Shown here: one piece after another, positions 60,551-64,000 of the stretch
Position numbering within the stretch: position 1 is the first letter of the stretch
How the letters are laid out: each line of letters opens with the position of its first letter
Source of the DNA: Saccharicrinis fermentans DSM 9555 = JCM 21142
GTDB lineage: Bacteria; Bacteroidota; Bacteroidia; Bacteroidales; Marinilabiliaceae
Length of the DNA: 64,000 nucleotides
Assembly: GCF_000517085.1 (NCBI RefSeq)
Contig: NZ_KI912107.1
Coordinates: 4,523,980 to 4,587,979, forward strand
Direction of reading: 5' to 3'
Translations under genes and position numbers: made by a program
Notes under the pieces: generated by a model
Databases searched by the model: none
The model's input: only the letters and a program-made list of their open reading frames with translations
What the model was told of the DNA's origin: nothing

Positions 60551-61975
60551 TTAGTTGTGTTTTGGGTATTTGTTTTTTTCTTTTGAAGGTTTAACCTCAA
60601 ATTTTAGTTTTCGTATTCTTCTTGAATCTACAGAAACGATGGTAAATACATATTTTTTGTATTTGATCTGTTCATTTTTATCCGGTATTTCTCCTTTTAT
60701 TTCCAGCATGAGGCCGGCAAGTGTTTCTGCTTCTCCTCTTATTTTTTCAAATTCATCTTCATCTATTTCTGTTACTTTGTGAAAATCGTTAAGCAGTGTT
60801 TTGCCTTCAAAAAGGATACTACCGTCGGGTTGTCGCGCATAAAACGATTCTTCATCATCGTTTTCGTCAGCAATTTCACCAACAATCTCCTCTAATATAT
60901 CTTCCAGTGTAACTATGCCAGAGGTGCCTCCATACTCATCAACCACTATGGCCATGTGTATTTTACTGAGCTGGAATTCTTCCAGCAGGTCATCAATTTT
61001 TTTAGTTTCAGGAATGAAATAAGGTGGACGAATCAATTTTTGCCACTCAAAATCTTTGTCTTCATTGATATGTGAAAGCAGGTCTTTCACATACAGTACC
61101 CCTTTTACATTATCAGGTGTATTTTCAAAAATGGGTATTCGACTATAGCCTGATTCAACGATGACCGAGAGTACTTTGTTGTAATCAGAAGCGATATCAA
61201 TATCTACCACATCAACACGAGCGGTCATGATTTCAGCTGCACTAATATTGCCAAATTTTACTATGCCTTCCAGTAATTCTATTTCTTCGGTAATCTCATC
61301 GCCTGTAATTTCTAATGCTTGCGATAAATCATCCAGCGAAATAGAACCTGTTTTTCGGGCGATGCGTTTGTTAACAAAGTTGGAACTGCTTACCAATATG
61401 GCACTTAGCGGACTAAAAATGCCTTTTAGTAGATAGATGGGATAGGCCATTGTTTCTGCAAAACTTCGTGAGAATCGAGATGCATATACTTTGGGTAATA
61501 TTTCACCAAAAAAAAGTATGATAGCTGTAATGCCAATTACTTCGACCACAAATTTTAGCCATTCCAGTTCTCCAAAGTTCAGGATGGAATTGTTAATGAA
61601 TGCCGAAAGAATCACAATGCCAACATTCACAAAGTTATTTCCAATGAGTATGGTAGCTAAAAGTTGCTCCGGTGACTTCAGATGTTTGAGGATCAGTCGT
61701 CCGTTTTTGTTGTTCAATTCTTCGATATCATTCAGATCTGTTGGAGAAAGAGAAAAGAATGCTACTTCGGAACCAGATAGCAAGGCCGAGAAGACAAGTA
61801 AAATTATTAATACAAATATAGAAATTGAAGTCCCTATGGTTAAGGGCTGCAATTCTACGATAGAAAAATATGGAAGTACGGATAAGTTAATCAGGTCTGT
61901 TTCCAAGAACTTAGAAATTAAGTGAATACTAGAATGGTAGATCGTCCTGTTCGGAAGATTCTCCCAAAATATCAT
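60551..61975 (-). CDS. gldE: GldE-type CNNM/CorC family membrane protein
   Basis: A 474-residue protein with an N-terminal DUF21 membrane domain (about 45-210, LLSGSEVAFFSLSPTDLNDIEE). A CBS pair follows (about 240-365, IMTARVDVVDID and MAIVVDEYGGTSGIVTLEDILEEIVGEI). A CorC/HlyC-type C-terminal domain ends it (about 385-470, FEKIRGEAETLAGLMLEIKGE). This is the GldE/hemolysin-like family; GldE can replace or stabilise GldD in Flavobacterium. The ATG used overlaps ssb by 47 nt; a TTG at 61906 would avoid this and may be the true start. Ion transport is a family-based guess. Confidence 0.9.
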   Translation of the reverse strand: MIFWENLPNRTIYHSSIHLISKFLETDLINLSVLPYFSIVELQPLTIGTSISIFVLIILLVFSALLSGSEVAFFSLSPTDLNDIEELNNKNGRLILKHLKSPEQLLATILIGNNFVNVGIVILSAFINNSILNFGELEWLKFVVEVIGITAIILFFGEILPKVYASRFSRSFAETMAYPIYLLKGIFSPLSAILVSSSNFVNKRIARKTGSISLDDLSQALEITGDEITEEIELLEGIVKFGNISAAEIMTARVDVVDIDIASDYNKVLSVIVESGYSRIPIFENTPDNVKGVLYVKDLLSHINEDKDFEWQKLIRPPYFIPETKKIDDLLEEFQLSKIHMAIVVDEYGGTSGIVTLEDILEEIVGEIADENDDEESFYARQPDGSILFEGKTLLNDFHKVTEIDEDEFEKIRGEAETLAGLMLEIKGEIPDKNEQIKYKKYVFTIVSVDSRRIRKLKFEVKPSKEKNKYPKHN

Positions 61976-62426
61976 CGTTACCCGAGCTGCTACCTGCCTG
62001 AGCTTGAGGTGGTGAAGAAATAGGCTGTTGGTTTTGCGTTTGTGCCGGAGCTCCGTAATTACCAGCTTGAGCCTGACTGCCCGGGTTATCTGATTTGCGA
62101 CCCAGCAATTGAAGGTTATCTACATATACTTCAGTAGTATATCTTTTATTGCCGTCCTTATCGTCCCATGAACGCGTGCGGAGCTTGCCTTCAATATATA
62201 ACTGGGTTCCTTTTTTTACGTAGCTTTCGGCTACTTTTGCCAAACCACCCCATATAACTATGTTATGCCATTCGGTACGTTCTGGTATTTGTTGTCCCGA
62301 ACTGGTTGTAAATCCGCGTTCGGTTGTTGCCAAGGGAAAGTTAGCTACCGCCCTGTCGTTTTCGAAATATCTTATATCAGGATCCTTTCCTACATTTCCT
62401 ACTAAAATAACCTTATTTACAGACAT
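61929..62426 (-). CDS. ssb: Single-stranded DNA-binding protein
   Basis: A 165-residue SSB. The OB fold covers about 1-110 (MSVNKVILVGNVGKDPDIRY, EWHNIVIWGGLAKVAESYVKKGTQLYIEGKL, WDDKDGNKRYTTEVY). A Gln/Gly/Pro-rich linker follows and the acidic tip EQDDLPF, which binds partner proteins, ends the chain. ATG 62426 gives the family start; the frame is open 12 codons further upstream. It lies between mutY and gldE. Confidence 0.96.
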   Translation of the reverse strand: MSVNKVILVGNVGKDPDIRYFENDRAVANFPLATTERGFTTSSGQQIPERTEWHNIVIWGGLAKVAESYVKKGTQLYIEGKLRTRSWDDKDGNKRYTTEVYVDNLQLLGRKSDNPGSQAQAGNYGAPAQTQNQQPISSPPQAQAGSSSGNDDILGESSEQDDLPF

Positions 62427-62475
62427 AATTTTATTCATTATTTTGGATGGATAAAAATACAAAAGTTCCTATCGA

Positions 62476-63540
62476 TTACAAACGATGTTTAGGTGTTTCG
62501 TTAAATATTCTGCTTAAAGGCTTGGGAAAGGCGTATTTGTTTACTTGATCTGTTTTAATAAGTTGGTATTGGGGGCTTGTTAAATGTGCCAGTGAAGGAA
62601 TCTGAATGTTTAGTATATTAATGATTAACCGACGATGGGTCAGTTGGTGTTTGAATGAATATTCCGAAATGAGATGTATGTCCTGTTGTGCAGTTAACTC
62701 CCTGAGCTCGTCGGTGTTCAGTAGGTTTTGTGGTGAGATGACTTGCGTGGTTTCTATGAGTGGATACTGGTAAAGACCTCGCCAAATATCGTTGTGGTTA
62801 CGACGCTGAATGACCGTTTGTTCTTCCTTGTTGAAGAGTACTATAAAATTGAGGTATCGTTTTTTAACCTGTAACTTCTTTTCTTTGACGGGAAGAAGGT
62901 GGACTTTATTGTGCTGTAATGCCCAACATGTATCACTGAAGATACAGCATTGGCATGCAGGTAGTTGAGGTGTGCAATGCAAGGCCCCAAATTCCATGAT
63001 GGCCTGATTAAAGTCTCCATACGCCTTACCGTCATTGAGGCTTTGTGCCAGTTCTTCGATTTGTTTTTTTCCTTGGGAGGTGTTGATAGCGGTTTCGACA
63101 CCGTAAATTCGTGTGAGCACCCTAAATACATTTCCGTCAACCACCGTATGTGGCTGGTTATAGCATATGGAGCTGATGGCTGCGGCCGTATACGGTCCTA
63201 TGCCTTTTAGCTTTAATAAGCCATCAAAGGTGTCAGGAAATACGCCGTTTAATTCCTGTGATACATATTTAGCCGCTGCATGCATGTTTCTGGCGCGAGA
63301 ATAATATCCCAATCCTTGCCATAGTTTTAATACCTCGTCTTCGCTGGCCCGCGCCAGGTGATGAACGGTTGGGAAAGCCTCGGTAAGGGTTAAATAATAG
63401 TTTATACCTTGATTTACACGTGTTTGTTGGAGTATAATTTCTGATACCCAAACCCTATATACCTCACTGGTACGGCGCCATGGTAGATCGCGTTTATTCT
63501 CTTTATACCACAAAATCAAGTCACTACTGAATTTACCCAT
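62476..63540 (-). CDS. mutY: A/G-specific adenine glycosylase
   Basis: A 354-residue base-excision enzyme that removes adenine opposite 8-oxoguanine. The HhH-GPD core has LPWRRTSEVYRVWVSEIILQ, QQTRVNQG, LKGIGPYTAAAISSICY and the catalytic VDGNVFRVLTRI. The [4Fe-4S] loop spacing C-x6-C-x2-C-x5-C is seen in the stretch from CTPQLPACQCC to DTC. A NUDIX-like mismatch-recognition domain ends it (about 225-350). ATG 63540 (MGKFSSDL) is used; an ATG six codons upstream is possible. It is divergent from HU. Confidence 0.94.
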   Translation of the reverse strand: MGKFSSDLILWYKENKRDLPWRRTSEVYRVWVSEIILQQTRVNQGINYYLTLTEAFPTVHHLARASEDEVLKLWQGLGYYSRARNMHAAAKYVSQELNGVFPDTFDGLLKLKGIGPYTAAAISSICYNQPHTVVDGNVFRVLTRIYGVETAINTSQGKKQIEELAQSLNDGKAYGDFNQAIMEFGALHCTPQLPACQCCIFSDTCWALQHNKVHLLPVKEKKLQVKKRYLNFIVLFNKEEQTVIQRRNHNDIWRGLYQYPLIETTQVISPQNLLNTDELRELTAQQDIHLISEYSFKHQLTHRRLIINILNIQIPSLAHLTSPQYQLIKTDQVNKYAFPKPLSRIFNETPKHRL

Positions 63541-63596
63541 CTCAATTATTTTTATCAAAAATAGAGTTTTTGTTTTTTTATTTTTCTAATTCGTTA

Positions 63597-63604
63597 TATC
63601 TTTG
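63597..63604 (+). promoter_or_regulatory. -7 promoter box of the HU gene
   Basis: TATCTTTG followed by CA matches the Bacteroidota -7 consensus TAnnTTTG, about 60 nt before the HU start. Confidence 0.65.
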
Positions 63605-63663
63605 CATTCTGAATTTTAGAAAATTAATGTAATTAGTTGATAATTAAATAATTTTAAAGAGAG

Positions 63664-63948
63664 ATGACAAAGGCTGATATTGTAAACGAGATTTCAAAAG
63701 ATACCGGAATTGAGAAGGTTACAGTTCAAAAGGCTATTGAAGCTTTTATGGAGACGATAAAAGGTTCGTTAGTTAAGGGAAAAAATGTATATTTACGTGG
63801 GTTTGGAAGTTTTATTGTAAAAGAAAGAGCTGAAAAAACAGCTCGCAATATTTCTAAAAACACTACTATCATTATTCCTAAACACTTTATTCCGGCGTTT
63901 AAGCCTTCGAAAAGCTTCGTTACTAAGGTGAAGAATAATGTGAAGTAA
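63664..63948 (+). CDS. HU/IHF-family DNA-binding protein
   Basis: A 94-residue nucleoid protein. MTKADIVNEISKDTGIEKVTVQKAIEAFM forms the helical dimer part, and LRGFGSFIVKERAEKTARNISK followed by IIIPKHFIPAFKPSKSF is the beta-arm with its proline tip. It has the normal length for HU-beta. The order mutY / HU / small basic protein is usual in Bacteroidota. Confidence 0.96.
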   Translation: MTKADIVNEISKDTGIEKVTVQKAIEAFMETIKGSLVKGKNVYLRGFGSFIVKERAEKTARNISKNTTIIIPKHFIPAFKPSKSFVTKVKNNVK

Positions 63949-63977
63949 TTGGTTATTAATAGTTAAATTTTTGTAGT

Positions 63978-64000
63978 ATGCCAAGCGGAAAAAAAAGAAA
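63978..64000 (+). CDS. Start of a very basic small protein (partial)
   Basis: ATG at 63978 begins MPSGKKRK and runs off the window. In Bacteroidota a tiny, highly basic protein with the start MPSGKKRK commonly follows HU; it has been related to the AURKAIP1/COX24 (mS38-like) ribosomal proteins. Only eight codons are visible, so the call rests on context. Confidence 0.55.

Overview
This 64 kb window is a piece of a low-GC Bacteroidota chromosome. The evidence is a SusC/SusD pair with FecI/FecR-type regulators, GldD and GldE homologues, a geranylgeranylglyceryl-phosphate synthase of the Bacteroidota type, the operon ftsX-DUF3098-uppP-truB-queA, -7 boxes of the TAnnTTTG type, and an almost complete lack of Shine-Dalgarno sequences. 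The gene set resembles Marinilabiliales and related marine Bacteroidales, but that placement is an inference. I saw no rRNA, tRNA or CRISPR array.

Layout. 0-4 kb: a hybrid histidine kinase with receiver and HPt domains converges on an NtrC-type sigma-54 regulator. 4.1-18.8 kb: mostly housekeeping genes. These are a 51-residue membrane protein missed by size cut-offs, TatD and TcdA, an S41 protease, CysH, a phosphofructokinase, a two-domain UspA protein, a photolyase, the queA-truB-uppP-DUF3098-ftsX operon, a DUF1456 protein, and a YidE/AspT-like transporter behind a perfect FNR/CRP-type palindrome. 19.0-31.1 kb: a regulated outer-membrane uptake locus (ECF sigma, FecR anti-sigma, STN-SusC, SusD, a DUF4843 lipoprotein, a PKD-like lipoprotein, a secreted trypsin-like protease, a TlpA-type thioredoxin lipoprotein). 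It contains no glycoside hydrolase, so a peptide, protein or metal-linked substrate is more likely than a glycan. 31.5-36.3 kb: a class I aminotransferase-fold protein that has lost its PLP lysine, then RecO, a CBS protein, PdxJ and an esterase-like hydrolase. 36.4-41.2 kb: a large CoA-disulfide-reductase/rhodanese/TusA/DsrE fusion, a YgjP-type metalloprotease and dGTPase. 41.2-48.0 kb: two small proteins (one Nif11-like with a rare strong Shine-Dalgarno), a cold-shock protein, DsbD and an M16 protease.

48.0-51.5 kb is an accessory patch. It holds a GFA-family protein, a membrane protein, a hairpin resembling group II intron domain V, and an IS701-family element with exact 17-bp ends and a TTAG duplication. 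That element splits a 58-residue membrane protein gene that can be rebuilt exactly. 51.6-56.8 kb returns to core genes: manA, lysC-lysA, pyrH and trmO. At the trmO stop codon sits a 1.5 kb decayed ISL3/ISAon1-like composite with an 8-bp duplication and two right ends. Between those ends lies a GC-rich structured segment, a relative of which also occurs at 48.2 kb. 58.3-63.6 kb: mutY-ssb-gldE-gldD-phosphopantetheinyl transferase-GGGP synthase on the minus strand. Divergent from these are HU and the first codons of a very basic small protein that runs off the window.

Three observations seem most worth following: the aminotransferase-like pseudoenzyme, the substrate of the protease/TlpA-linked SusCD locus, and a family of long related 5' leaders placed directly before several envelope-protein genes.
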